64,000 bases of DNA, taken from NCBI RefSeq assembly GCF_016858305.2, contig NZ_CP074436.1:2314001-2378000 (forward strand), read 5' to 3'. Source of the stretch: Polaribacter sp. Q13 (GTDB taxonomy: Bacteria > Bacteroidota > Bacteroidia > Flavobacteriales > Flavobacteriaceae). This document shows, piece after piece, positions 43,832-53,957 of the stretch (position 1 is its first letter; each line of letters begins with the position of its first letter). The notes beneath the pieces were generated by a model that made no database searches, was not told the DNA's origin, and worked only from the letters and a program-made list of their open reading frames with translations. The translations under genes were made by a program, and so were the position numbers.

Positions 43832-46828
43832 TTAAAATGAAACTTGAACTCCTAACAAAATAGATTTAGGTTGTGGATAATTACCTCTATCAATTCCATA
43901 TTCACCACCTCCAATTTCTGGATCTAAACCAGAATAATCACTTATAGTTAGTAAGTTGGTACCACTAACATACACACGTAATTTTGAAAAATATTTTTCA
44001 AACATTTCACTTGGCAACGTATACCCTAAAGAAACATTTTTTAACCTGGTGTATGATCCATCTTCTACAAAACGATCTGAAATTCCGTTATTTTGAGGTG
44101 CTCCTAAAATTCTAGGCTCTGTACCTGTTGGGTTTGCTGCAGACCATTTATTATTGTAATAAGATTGACTTACATTAAATAATCTATTTGATCCACCTAC
44201 TAAATCGAATGTATTTGTATTAAAAATTTCGTTTCCTGCAACACCTGTAATGAATAGACTCATATCAAAGTTTTTATATTTAGCGTCTAAATTTAAACCA
44301 TATGTTACATCTGGAAATGGATTACCAATAATAGTTCTATCATCAGAATTAATAGTTCCATCACCATTTAAATCTTTAAAACGAATATCACCTGGCTTCA
44401 CAATAACTTGATTTGGGTTTGCGGTAAACACTGCATTTACCTCATCTTGATTTTGGTAAATTCCATCAGATTCTAAACCATAAAAATGAAATAATGGTTC
44501 TCCTACAATTGTACGTGTAACATCTGCTCCACCTAATTTGTACTGAGACCCTGTAATTTCATCTCTAGCTCCTAAACTTAATACTTCGTTTTTTGAAGTT
44601 CCTAAATTTAAGTTTGCAGACCAAGTAAAGTCTCCATCATAATCATTAAATCCTAATACTAATTCAAAACCTTTAGTTTCTACAGAACCAGCATTTACAG
44701 GTAAAACACCCGCATTAATACCACTTGATAATACAGTAGGTATATTAATTAATAAATTATCACTAGTATTTTGATAGTACTCTAAAGAGGCTGTAAATTT
44801 TTCATTAAATAAACCTGCGTCTAAACCAATATTTATAATTTCTTTGCTTTCCCATTGTAAATCTTGATTTGAACCTCCGTCGGCTGTTACACCAATTGCG
44901 TTTTCACCACCTATAGGATATTCAAAATTCTGAACTAGAGAAGGTGCATATGCATAATTATTAATAGCATCACTACCTACAGTACCGTAACTTCCTCTTA
45001 ATTTTAAGTTACTGAAGTGAGAATCTTGCATAAAAGATTCTTTTGCAATATTCCAACCAGCAGATGCTGAGTAAAAGTTAGCCCAACGTTTGTTTGATCC
45101 AAATCTTGCTGAAGCATCACGTCTATAAGATGCAGATGCAATGTATTTACCATCATAATTGTAATTGATACGCCCTAAGTATCCAATTTTATTTAATTCT
45201 GAAGAACCTGAACTAACACTTGAGTCTTCATTAGAAATTTGATTTACTTCATCTGTAACAGCATTTCTACTACTAGCATTTAGATTTTTATTCTGACCTT
45301 GATATTTTTCAACCAATAGTAATGCTTCAATATTATGTTTATCAGCAATAGTTGTATTGTAGGTTAAACTATTATCAAATATAATTGTTTGACCACTACC
45401 TGTATTACGTGTAATTGCTGCGTAGTTTTGAGCGTGTGTTGTACTTCCTTCTACACTATCATCACTGTATGAAGGTTTAAAACTACTATTATCGTATGTG
45501 TAATAATCTAAACCTACTTGAGATTTAAAATTTAATCCATCCATAATTTCTACTTCTGCATACACATTACCTATAATTCCTAATGATTTATTTATTGCAT
45601 TACCAATTGTTTGAGCTCTTACTGGGTTTACAGCATCTTGTCCATCTGCTGATGAAGAAGGCCCTTGAAAACCACCTAAGTTACTTGCATTATATACAGA
45701 TAAATAAGGAGCCGATTTAATGGCGTGCTCTATAAGTGATCTACCTTCTTCATCTCTTTCTGGGTTTTGCTTTCCGAAAGAAATAGACATAGATTCTCCT
45801 ACTTTAACTTTCCCAAATTTAGCACTACTATTTGCTCTAAAAGAATATCTTTCATAACCTGAATCAATTATAGTTCCTTCTTGTTTTAAATATTCACCAG
45901 AAAAAAGATGTGTTGAATTTTCTGTACCTCCAGAATAACTTAAATTATAATCTTGAATTATACCTACTCTAAAGATTTCATCTTGCCAATTTGTATTGGT
46001 TTTGTAAGTAGATAAAGGTCTATTAGGAAACACACCTAATTCACCTGCATATTTTAAATAATCTATGGTTTCTAATACATCATATCTTTGTGTTACTGTT
46101 TGAAAACCGGTATATGTATTAAAACTTAATTTTCCTTTTCCATTTTTACCTTGTTTTGTAGTAACAACCACTACACCATTAGATCCTTGTGCTCCATAGA
46201 CCGCTGTAGTAGAAGCATCTTTTAATACAGAAACTGACTCTATATCATTAGGACTAATACCAGACAAGTTTCCTACAATAACACCATCAATTACATATAA
46301 TGGACTATTATTACCCACTGAACCTAACCCTCTAATTAATACAGATGGTGAAGATCCTGGCGAACCACTATTAGTAATTGTAAGACCCGCTGCTCTACCT
46401 TGTAAAGCAGATTCTGCATTTGTTACTGGTAATGTAGAAATATCTTCAGACTTCACCGTAGCTATTGCACCTGTTACTGTTGTTCTACTTTGTTTTCCAT
46501 AACCTACAATAACGATTTCGTCAAGACTTTCTGATGATTCCATTAGAACAACATCAATTTTTGTACTTGTACCTACAAGAACTGTTTTACCTGTCATACC
46601 AATGTAAGAAAAGACTAACTCATCTGTAGGCAAAATATTCTCAATCTTAAATAGACCGTCAAAATCTGTTTGTACACCTTTTTGTGTACCCTTTATAACT
46701 ACACTAACTCCTGGTAATAATTCTCCTGTATTATCTTTCACAGAACCGCTAACGGTCTTGGATTGCGAAAACATACTCTGAGAACATATCATAACCAATG
46801 CTATGATTGCGATTTTCATTTTTATCAT
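43832..46828 (-). CDS. susC: SusC/RagA-family TonB-dependent outer-membrane importer
   Basis: A 998-residue importer with signal peptide, a carboxypeptidase-D-like regulatory domain (about 23-105; GSVKDNTGELLPGVSVVIKG), a TonB-box region (DEIVIVGYG), a plug (LQGRAAGLTITNSG, then VLIRGLGSVGNNSPLYVIDG) and a barrel ending ILLGVQVSF. An ATG three codons in (46819) is an alternative start. It takes up xylan fragments across the outer membrane with SusD. It lies 43 bp after the GH3 gene and is co-transcribed with it. Confidence 0.97.
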   Translation of the reverse strand: MIKMKIAIIALVMICSQSMFSQSKTVSGSVKDNTGELLPGVSVVIKGTQKGVQTDFDGLFKIENILPTDELVFSYIGMTGKTVLVGTSTKIDVVLMESSESLDEIVIVGYGKQSRTTVTGAIATVKSEDISTLPVTNAESALQGRAAGLTITNSGSPGSSPSVLIRGLGSVGNNSPLYVIDGVIVGNLSGISPNDIESVSVLKDASTTAVYGAQGSNGVVVVTTKQGKNGKGKLSFNTYTGFQTVTQRYDVLETIDYLKYAGELGVFPNRPLSTYKTNTNWQDEIFRVGIIQDYNLSYSGGTENSTHLFSGEYLKQEGTIIDSGYERYSFRANSSAKFGKVKVGESMSISFGKQNPERDEEGRSLIEHAIKSAPYLSVYNASNLGGFQGPSSSADGQDAVNPVRAQTIGNAINKSLGIIGNVYAEVEIMDGLNFKSQVGLDYYTYDNSSFKPSYSDDSVEGSTTHAQNYAAITRNTGSGQTIIFDNSLTYNTTIADKHNIEALLLVEKYQGQNKNLNASSRNAVTDEVNQISNEDSSVSSGSSELNKIGYLGRINYNYDGKYIASASYRRDASARFGSNKRWANFYSASAGWNIAKESFMQDSHFSNLKLRGSYGTVGSDAINNYAYAPSLVQNFEYPIGGENAIGVTADGGSNQDLQWESKEIINIGLDAGLFNEKFTASLEYYQNTSDNLLINIPTVLSSGINAGVLPVNAGSVETKGFELVLGFNDYDGDFTWSANLNLGTSKNEVLSLGARDEITGSQYKLGGADVTRTIVGEPLFHFYGLESDGIYQNQDEVNAVFTANPNQVIVKPGDIRFKDLNGDGTINSDDRTIIGNPFPDVTYGLNLDAKYKNFDMSLFITGVAGNEIFNTNTFDLVGGSNRLFNVSQSYYNNKWSAANPTGTEPRILGAPQNNGISDRFVEDGSYTRLKNVSLGYTLPSEMFEKYFSKLRVYVSGTNLLTISDYSGLDPEIGGGEYGIDRGNYPQPKSILLGVQVSF

Positions 46829-46871
46829 TTTGAGTAATTTTAATTAATTGAATTTGTTTGTTTTTACTTAT

Positions 46872-49529
46872 TTATTGAATTTGAACTTTTGTAATTAAAA
46901 CGCTATCTTCTGGTGTAACCGACTTATCTGGTTGTTTACCACCAATACTTATATTTATGATACCAGATTCTATTACTTTTTTTCCTTCTTCAGATATTCT
47001 TGCATATTTTTTAGACGGAATTTTAAATGTTACTGTTTTAGTTTCGTTCGGTTTTACAAGTACTTTCTTAAAGTCTACCAAACTTCTTATTGGATTGTTT
47101 TTAATGGTATCATTCTCATGCGTAACATAACATTGTACAACTTCTTTTCCTGAATATTTACTGTTATTTTTTACATCAACAGAAATAACGATATCCTCAT
47201 TCTTTGCAATCTTATTTGATATTTTTAAATTTGAATACTCGAATTTAGCATAACTTAAACCATGACCAAAAGGAAATAGTGGTTCTCCTTTAAAGTATTT
47301 ATAAGTTCTGTTTTCCATGTCGTAATTTTTAAAATCGGGAAGGTCTTTTACAGACTTATAAAAAGTGACTGGTAATTTTCCTGACGGATTATAATCACCA
47401 AAAAGAATATCTGCAATTGCATTACCACCAAATTCACCAGGATACCATGCTTCTAGAATTGCAGGAATATTTTCTGCAGTCCAATTAATAGCCAAAGCAC
47501 TTCCGTTCATTAAAACAACCACTGTTGGTTTACCCAACTTCTGAATCTTTTTAACTAATTCTAATTGTGTTTTTGGTAATGTAATTATAGATCTATCTCC
47601 TTTATCAAAACCTTCTATAACTACAGGCATTTCTTCACCCTCTACTTCTGGTGATAATCCTAAACAAAGAATTACAACTTCAGATTTTTTTGCAGCTTCT
47701 ATAGCTGGCAATAATAAGTCTTCATTTAATTTTGCCCAAACTAAATGTGCTTGAGGGTCTGAAAGTGTATTACTATATTCTATTCTTACTTTATAAGCTT
47801 CTTTTGCTTTTAATTTTACATCAAAATATTCTAATTTTGGTTCATAATCTGCACTGTATTCAAACTTTAAAGAATCATTGATATAAAGCTTTGCATAGCT
47901 ACTTGCTTTTAAACCAATTCTATATTCTCCAGCTTCTTCTGGTACGATTTCTCCTGACCATCTTACTGAAAAATCATCAGATTTTAAATCTTTTATAGGT
48001 CTAACAGGTGTCCAAATAAAGTTTACAGTTGCATCACTTTTTGTAAATACTGGTTCTCCTTCTAAATTACTGTTGTTGTAATATTCAGCTTTAAGACCTG
48101 CACCTTTTTCATTTTTTAAAACCTCTTTAGGAATTGCTTTTAAGGTTGGCCATTCTTTTGCAATGTATGAACCTAAAGCATAATTAATAGTTGTGTTTGG
48201 CAATTTCTCTTGCAATCCTTTTAACGGTGTAATAAAGTTATTTGGTGTTCCATGATAATTACCTAACAATGCTTGTTTAGAATCTGCATTCGGACCAATT
48301 ACCGCTATCGATTTAATACTCTTACTTAAAGGCAAAATATTATTGTCATTTTTTAACAACACCATAGATTCTTTGGCAATTAGTTCAGACAATTTGTAAT
48401 GTTTCTCACTTGCAACAACATCATATGGTATTTTAGACCATTCAACATCCTTCTGATCATCAAACATACCTAACTTAAAACGAGCTGTAAACAATCTGAT
48501 TAAAGCAACATCTAGTTGTTTTTCATCTATTAATTCTTTTAAAACTGCCTCATTTAAATTAGGGTCATAAACACTACCACAATTTAAATCTGTACCACTC
48601 ATTACAGCTAAAGCACCAGCTTCTTCAGGTGTTTCTACAACTGCATGTTTATCTTCTTCCCAAAAATCATTTATTGCCCAACAGTCGGAAACTACATAAC
48701 CACTAAAACCCCAATCTTCTCTTAATATTTTTTGAAGTAACATTTCACTTCCACAACAAGGTTTACCATTATATCTATTATATGCACACATTACAGAATG
48801 GACTTTAGCCTCTTTAACAGCAGCTTCAAAAGCAGGTAAATAGGTTTCGTATAAATCTTTTTTAGTTGTTACATAATTATCTTGATGTCTCGATTTTTCT
48901 GGACCACTATGAACAGCAAAATGTTTTGCAGTAGCAACAACTTTTAAATACTTTTCGTTATCACCTTGTAAACCTTTTATATAGTTTACTCCTATTCTAC
49001 TTGTTAAATAAGGATCTTCTCCATACGTTTCTTGTCCTCTTCCCCAACGTGGATCTCTAAAAATATTAATGTTCGGAGTCCAGAAAGTTAGACCTTGTCC
49101 CATTCTTCTTTGTCCTTTACTAATAAATTGATGATATTTTGCTCTAGCTTCATCAGAAACAACAGTTCCCATATTAAAAATTAAGTCTGGGTTCCAGGTT
49201 GCACCCATTCCTATTGCTTGCGGAAAAACAGTTGCTTCACCAGCTCTTGCAACGCCATGCAAACATTCGTTCCACCAATTATATTCTGGCACACCTAATC
49301 TTTCTATTGCAGGTGCATCATATCTCATTTGAGATATTTTTTCTTTCAATGTCATTAAACTAATTAAATCTACTACTCTTTCTTCTGTTGATAAAGATTG
49401 ATTTTGAAATTTAAATTCAGTCTCTTTTTTACTGCATGAGAAAACAAGAAATAACGAAATGAAGCAGATTTTAAATGCAACATTAGATTTTAGTTTTTCG
49501 ATATTTATTTTACTTTTATTCAAGGTCAT
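46872..49529 (-). CDS. GH3 beta-glycosidase with PA14 insert (beta-xylosidase/glucosidase), lipoprotein
   Basis: An 885-residue enzyme with lipobox VFSC (Cys32). The N-terminal GH3 barrel has NWWNECLHGVAR, KHFAVHSGPEKSRH and nucleophile Asp282 in GYVVSDCWAI. The second GH3 domain (from about 380) is split by a PA14 domain at about 475-605 (GLKAEYYNNSNLEGEP, SVRWSGEIVPEEAGEYRI, GLKASSYAKLYIND), followed by the rest of the domain and a fibronectin III-like end (YSGKEVVQCYVTH). The family and PUL context point to beta-1,4-xylosidase. It is the first gene of the core operon, behind element B3. Confidence 0.93.
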   Translation of the reverse strand: MTLNKSKINIEKLKSNVAFKICFISLFLVFSCSKKETEFKFQNQSLSTEERVVDLISLMTLKEKISQMRYDAPAIERLGVPEYNWWNECLHGVARAGEATVFPQAIGMGATWNPDLIFNMGTVVSDEARAKYHQFISKGQRRMGQGLTFWTPNINIFRDPRWGRGQETYGEDPYLTSRIGVNYIKGLQGDNEKYLKVVATAKHFAVHSGPEKSRHQDNYVTTKKDLYETYLPAFEAAVKEAKVHSVMCAYNRYNGKPCCGSEMLLQKILREDWGFSGYVVSDCWAINDFWEEDKHAVVETPEEAGALAVMSGTDLNCGSVYDPNLNEAVLKELIDEKQLDVALIRLFTARFKLGMFDDQKDVEWSKIPYDVVASEKHYKLSELIAKESMVLLKNDNNILPLSKSIKSIAVIGPNADSKQALLGNYHGTPNNFITPLKGLQEKLPNTTINYALGSYIAKEWPTLKAIPKEVLKNEKGAGLKAEYYNNSNLEGEPVFTKSDATVNFIWTPVRPIKDLKSDDFSVRWSGEIVPEEAGEYRIGLKASSYAKLYINDSLKFEYSADYEPKLEYFDVKLKAKEAYKVRIEYSNTLSDPQAHLVWAKLNEDLLLPAIEAAKKSEVVILCLGLSPEVEGEEMPVVIEGFDKGDRSIITLPKTQLELVKKIQKLGKPTVVVLMNGSALAINWTAENIPAILEAWYPGEFGGNAIADILFGDYNPSGKLPVTFYKSVKDLPDFKNYDMENRTYKYFKGEPLFPFGHGLSYAKFEYSNLKISNKIAKNEDIVISVDVKNNSKYSGKEVVQCYVTHENDTIKNNPIRSLVDFKKVLVKPNETKTVTFKIPSKKYARISEEGKKVIESGIINISIGGKQPDKSVTPEDSVLITKVQIQ

Positions 49530-49638
49530 TAATTAAAGATTAAAACTAGTAACAGTATTAAAACACCTACGATTAAGATTTCTATAATGATATTTCTTAT
49601 TGGATATTTTTTCTGCATAATTAACTCATACTACTATC

Positions 49639-49685
49639 CAAATATAGAAAGTTGTTGCACTTTTGAGTAAAAAAAAGAATGCATT
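49639..49685 (-). promoter_or_regulatory. PUL upstream element B, copy 3, with -7 promoter motif
   Basis: TTTGAGTAAAA ... AATGCATT at 49662-49685 matches the 24965 block in 20 of 24 positions. Below it (49639-49646) the minus strand reads TATATTTG, an exact TAnnTTTG -7 element, with no TTG at -33, as expected for an activator-dependent promoter. It precedes the GH3-SusC-SusD operon by 110-156 bp. Confidence 0.6.
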
Positions 49686-49791
49686 AGATGTTAATTTTGG
49701 CTCTTTTTAAGGTAAAATAGTACAAATACACTATCTCTATTAGCTTTTGGTAGCTAATTTTACATTCAAGAAATAAAAAGGGAAAGAGTTA

Positions 49792-52700
49792 TTACTTTTC
49801 TTTGATAACAACCTCGGTTGGAAGTTTTCCAAAATGTGCTTTGAAACATTTTGTAAAATAAGATGCAGAAGAGAAACCTACTTTAAAACCAACTTCGCTT
49901 ATAAATGCAGAACCCGTTTCTAATATTTGATATGCTCTTTCTAATCTAATTCTTCTTAACAGTTCGTTTGGAGTTTGTCCTGTTAGAGATTTTATTTTTC
50001 TGTATGATTGACTTTTACTTAGGTTTAATTCATTAGCCAATTCCTCTACACTTAAACTAGAATTGCTAATGTTTTCTCCTATGTATGCCAAAACTTTATT
50101 AATAAACTCTTTGTCTATAGAGGTAGCATTCGTGTTCTCTTTTGCGCCACTAACTTCACTAAAGTATTTATCAAAAATTAATTTTCTACTGGTAATTAAT
50201 TGATTTAGTCTTAAAGTAAGCAAACGCATATCAAATGGTTTGGTCATATAAGCATCAGAACCATGTTCTATTCCTTCAATACGATCATCAATTCTAGCCT
50301 TTGCAGTAAGCATTAATAAAGGAATATGACTTGTTTTAATATCTGTTTTAATACGTCTACAAAACTCAAAACCATCCATTTCTGGCATAATAACATCTGT
50401 TAAAATAACATCTGGAAAAGATTTTTCAGCAATCTTTAAACCTTCCACACCATTAATAGCAGATAAAACCTTGTATGTTTTACTTAATTCCGTTTTTAAA
50501 TAATTTCTTAACTCTGTATTATCCTCTACAACTAAAATAGTATATTTTTTAGAGGCTATTTTTTCGATTTCTTCATTTTCTTCTGTTCCTGAAATTTTAT
50601 TTTCTGGAATAAAGTTTATTTCTTTTTTAGGAAGATCTGCCTCTAATTTAAAACTCTTAATTTCATCTGCAGAAAAATGTTCTTTCCCTTTTGGTAAAAT
50701 TATTCTAAACGTAGTTCCTTCATTTATTTTACTTGTTACTTCAATCTTACCTTTGTGTAAATTAACAAAACTACTAACTACTTCCAGTCCAATACCTGTA
50801 CCACCATAGTAAGTTTTATTAAGACTTTCTACTTGATAAAATCTTTCAAATATTTTATCTACCTGATCTTCCTCAAGCCCTTTTCCTGTATCAGATATTA
50901 CAATTTCTACTACTTTTACTGCTTTGGTTGATGAAATAAGTGGTAAAATATAGTCTTCATCATTGTCTATTAAATTTACATTAATCACTCCATTATCTGG
51001 AGTTACTTTCATTGCATTTGACAAAATATTGAAGATAATTTTTTCGAGCATATTTTGATCTGCCCATGTTTTTATCAACGACATTTCTGTATCTAAAGTC
51101 AAAAATATATTTCTATTTGCAGCTTCTTCTTTAAAGAACAGCACAATATTCTTGGTAAAATCTACCAAATTTAATTCTGATGCTCTTACTTTTAATTTAT
51201 CAAATTCTAACTTTCTTAAATCCATTAGCTCATTTATAAGCCTAAATAACCTATCAGAATTTCTATAAATAGTACTATGTTTAGATTTAACTTTTTCTGG
51301 TAAGTTTAAAGTTTCATCCCTCATCATATCCTTTAAAGGATTTAAGATCAACGTTAAAGGAGTTCTAAATTCGTGAGAAATATTTGTAAAAAATTGTAAC
51401 TTCTTTTTATTTAAATCCTCTTGTTGAAGTCTTTGAGTTCTCTCGTTTTTAATGAGTTCTTTTTCTTTTAACCTATTTTGTGTTATTTTATTTAAAAGGT
51501 AAACTCCTAACCCAAAAAGTAGCGCATAAATAATCAAAGCCAAGTTAGATTTCCACCAAGGTGGTAAGATTGTTATTTTTAATTCTAATGGTTTTTCGTT
51601 CCAAAGACCATCATTATTTGCTGCCTTTAATTTAAAAATGTAGTCTCCGTAATCTAAATTGGTATAAGTAGCACTTCTTTGATTGCCTACATAATTCCAA
51701 GATTTTTCTAAACCTTCTAAATAATAAGCATATTGATTTTTCTCTGGTCTTGTATAGTTAATCCCTGTATAATTTATAGTAAATACAGACTGTTTATGAT
51801 TAAACTCTATACTTGGTGTTTCTGTTATGGTTTTTGTAAGTGGCGAGTTTTCTTCATTAGGAACCACGTCTTTGTTAAATATTTTTAACCCAGTTAAATA
51901 TAGAGAAGGTACGCTAGAATTTGTACTTAAGTCTTTTGGGTTAAAAAAATCTACTCCTTTATAATTTCCAAAATAAAGTTTTCCTTCTTCATCTTTTAAT
52001 ACTGCATTAAAATTAAAATCATCAGACAACAAACCATCATTCATGGTATAATTAACAACTTCATTTGTTTTTAAATCTAGTTTTGTAATTCCCGAATTTC
52101 CACTTACCCAAATATCCCCTTTATTATCTTCAATGATACTTGCAATATTTTCTTCTTCTAGCCCAAAAGACTTATTAAACCATTTAAATTCGTCTGTTTT
52201 TTTATCATACCTACACAATCCAGCACCTCTTGTACCAATCCAAAGATAATTATCTGTACTTTCATATAAGGATAATATATGTGTTGAACTTCTTTGATTA
52301 TTGTTAGAATTAGCCATTGGCTTCACAAAAGATTTTACACTTAATACGCCTTGATTATTGTTTATCTTAAAAAGGCCAATAGTTGTTCCTAACCAAATAG
52401 CACCATCACTATCTACCAATATTTTTCTAACATCACTTGTATTTATACCATATTTTGAAAATTCTTGTGAATTATGGTGTGTTAAAACATGTGTCTTTGG
52501 ATTAAAACTACAAACACCTGTGTAAAAAGTCCCTATCCAAATAATACCGTCTTTATCTTCTGCAAAACTTAAAATGGCATTAGATAATAATTTTCCATTT
52601 GAGTTTTCGATATTAATATTTGTAATATTTTTAAATCCATCTTTTAAGACGTAAATCCCATTATCCCAACTTCCTGCCCAAATATTCTTTTTACTATCAA

Positions 52701-53946
52701 TAAAAATAGTTTGAATGTGATTACTTGTAAGCCCTGAATATGTTTTATCATTAGCTTTATTGATATGGTCTATTTTAGAGGTTTTGATGTCAAAAACATC
52801 AATACCACCACCATCCATCGTTATCCATAATTTATCATTGGCATCTTTTACGATACCAGTAACTGACCCTATCTGCAAAGAATTCGGGTTATTTTCTACG
52901 CTTTCTATGTTATCGAATTTATCAAATAAATGATCACTAACAACAACACCACTATTGTAATATCCCATCCATATTCGCTGATTATTATCAACAAATAATG
53001 ACCAAATTGAATTTGAACGAATACTATTTTTGTCTTTTTTATTATAGCGATAGTTTTTTATTAAAACTCCATTAGAATCCATGTGAAAAAGACCATCATT
53101 CTCAGAACCAAACAAAAAGGTTTTATCGGCTAATTCCACTAAAGATAATATGCGTTTTTCGGTTATCGGAAATTGCGAGAAACTAACAATATTATTGTCT
53201 TTAAGTTGATACTTAAAAACACCTTTTGTGTAGCTTCCTGCCCATAAATTATTATTAGTATCTACCAACAAAGTTTGAATAGGCGTATCAAAATTTAAAA
53301 TAGTAGCACCCTCTATTTTTTTTGGTTTTAAAATTACAGAGTTTAGCGTATCTAGTTTTCTTAACCCTAAACTTGTACCAAGAAATATTGTACCATTTTT
53401 ATTCTTTTGTATACTATTTATAGCAGGTTTACTAGCATCTTTACAAGCTATTCTTTGTATTTTATTGGTTTTTAGATTAAGCTTAAATAAACCATTTAAC
53501 CTTGTGCCAATATAAAGGTTACCTCTACATTCTAATATACTCAAAACAGATATATTAGCATTCTCTAATAGACCTACAGATATTTTTTTAAACTGATCTA
53601 AATCTCTATCATAAAGATTTAAACCATCTTCTGTACCAATCCAAAGATTATTATTTTTATCTAAATAGGAAGAAAACACCAAGTCACTACTTATAGACGT
53701 TGCATCTTCTTGCTTAAATTTATAAGAAGTATAATCAAGACCATCAAACTTATACAAACCAGCCCCATTGGTTCCTATCCAAATAAAACCGTAATTATCT
53801 TGAATAATGGTATAAATACCAACTTTAGAAATCCCCTCTTTTATCGTTTCAAAATTAAAATTTTGCGTTTTATTTTGTGCCTCAATAGGTGCACAAAACA
53901 ATGTGCATAAAGACAAAATAAAAGTAAGACACCATTTAAGTTGCAT
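49792..53946 (-). CDS. Hybrid two-component system regulator (HTCS) of the xylan locus
   Basis: A single 1384-residue chain combining sensor and transcription factor. After a signal peptide it has about 14 propeller repeats (IWIGTNGAGLYKF type), a Y_Y_Y domain (about 715-785; FKLKAANNDGLWNE) and a membrane segment at about 800-825. The kinase core has His858 (FFTNISHEFRTPL), then an ATPase domain, a receiver with Asp1184 (VILTDVIMPEMDG) and an AraC-type DNA-binding end (SVEELANELNLSKSQSYRKI, VGFSSASYFTKCFKAHFG). HTCS proteins bind a specific oligosaccharide in the periplasm and switch on PUL operons. It lies 11 bp after the DUF5060 gene. Confidence 0.95.
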   Translation of the reverse strand: MQLKWCLTFILSLCTLFCAPIEAQNKTQNFNFETIKEGISKVGIYTIIQDNYGFIWIGTNGAGLYKFDGLDYTSYKFKQEDATSISSDLVFSSYLDKNNNLWIGTEDGLNLYDRDLDQFKKISVGLLENANISVLSILECRGNLYIGTRLNGLFKLNLKTNKIQRIACKDASKPAINSIQKNKNGTIFLGTSLGLRKLDTLNSVILKPKKIEGATILNFDTPIQTLLVDTNNNLWAGSYTKGVFKYQLKDNNIVSFSQFPITEKRILSLVELADKTFLFGSENDGLFHMDSNGVLIKNYRYNKKDKNSIRSNSIWSLFVDNNQRIWMGYYNSGVVVSDHLFDKFDNIESVENNPNSLQIGSVTGIVKDANDKLWITMDGGGIDVFDIKTSKIDHINKANDKTYSGLTSNHIQTIFIDSKKNIWAGSWDNGIYVLKDGFKNITNINIENSNGKLLSNAILSFAEDKDGIIWIGTFYTGVCSFNPKTHVLTHHNSQEFSKYGINTSDVRKILVDSDGAIWLGTTIGLFKINNNQGVLSVKSFVKPMANSNNNQRSSTHILSLYESTDNYLWIGTRGAGLCRYDKKTDEFKWFNKSFGLEEENIASIIEDNKGDIWVSGNSGITKLDLKTNEVVNYTMNDGLLSDDFNFNAVLKDEEGKLYFGNYKGVDFFNPKDLSTNSSVPSLYLTGLKIFNKDVVPNEENSPLTKTITETPSIEFNHKQSVFTINYTGINYTRPEKNQYAYYLEGLEKSWNYVGNQRSATYTNLDYGDYIFKLKAANNDGLWNEKPLELKITILPPWWKSNLALIIYALLFGLGVYLLNKITQNRLKEKELIKNERTQRLQQEDLNKKKLQFFTNISHEFRTPLTLILNPLKDMMRDETLNLPEKVKSKHSTIYRNSDRLFRLINELMDLRKLEFDKLKVRASELNLVDFTKNIVLFFKEEAANRNIFLTLDTEMSLIKTWADQNMLEKIIFNILSNAMKVTPDNGVINVNLIDNDEDYILPLISSTKAVKVVEIVISDTGKGLEEDQVDKIFERFYQVESLNKTYYGGTGIGLEVVSSFVNLHKGKIEVTSKINEGTTFRIILPKGKEHFSADEIKSFKLEADLPKKEINFIPENKISGTEENEEIEKIASKKYTILVVEDNTELRNYLKTELSKTYKVLSAINGVEGLKIAEKSFPDVILTDVIMPEMDGFEFCRRIKTDIKTSHIPLLMLTAKARIDDRIEGIEHGSDAYMTKPFDMRLLTLRLNQLITSRKLIFDKYFSEVSGAKENTNATSIDKEFINKVLAYIGENISNSSLSVEELANELNLSKSQSYRKIKSLTGQTPNELLRRIRLERAYQILETGSAFISEVGFKVGFSSASYFTKCFKAHFGKLPTEVVIKEK

Positions 53947-53957
53947 AATTTGGGATT

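Noticed and set aside
49738..49758. ATTAGCT-TTTGGT-AGCTAAT hairpin after the HTCS gene as terminator
   Set aside because: No T-run follows on the minus strand. It could be a chance palindrome.
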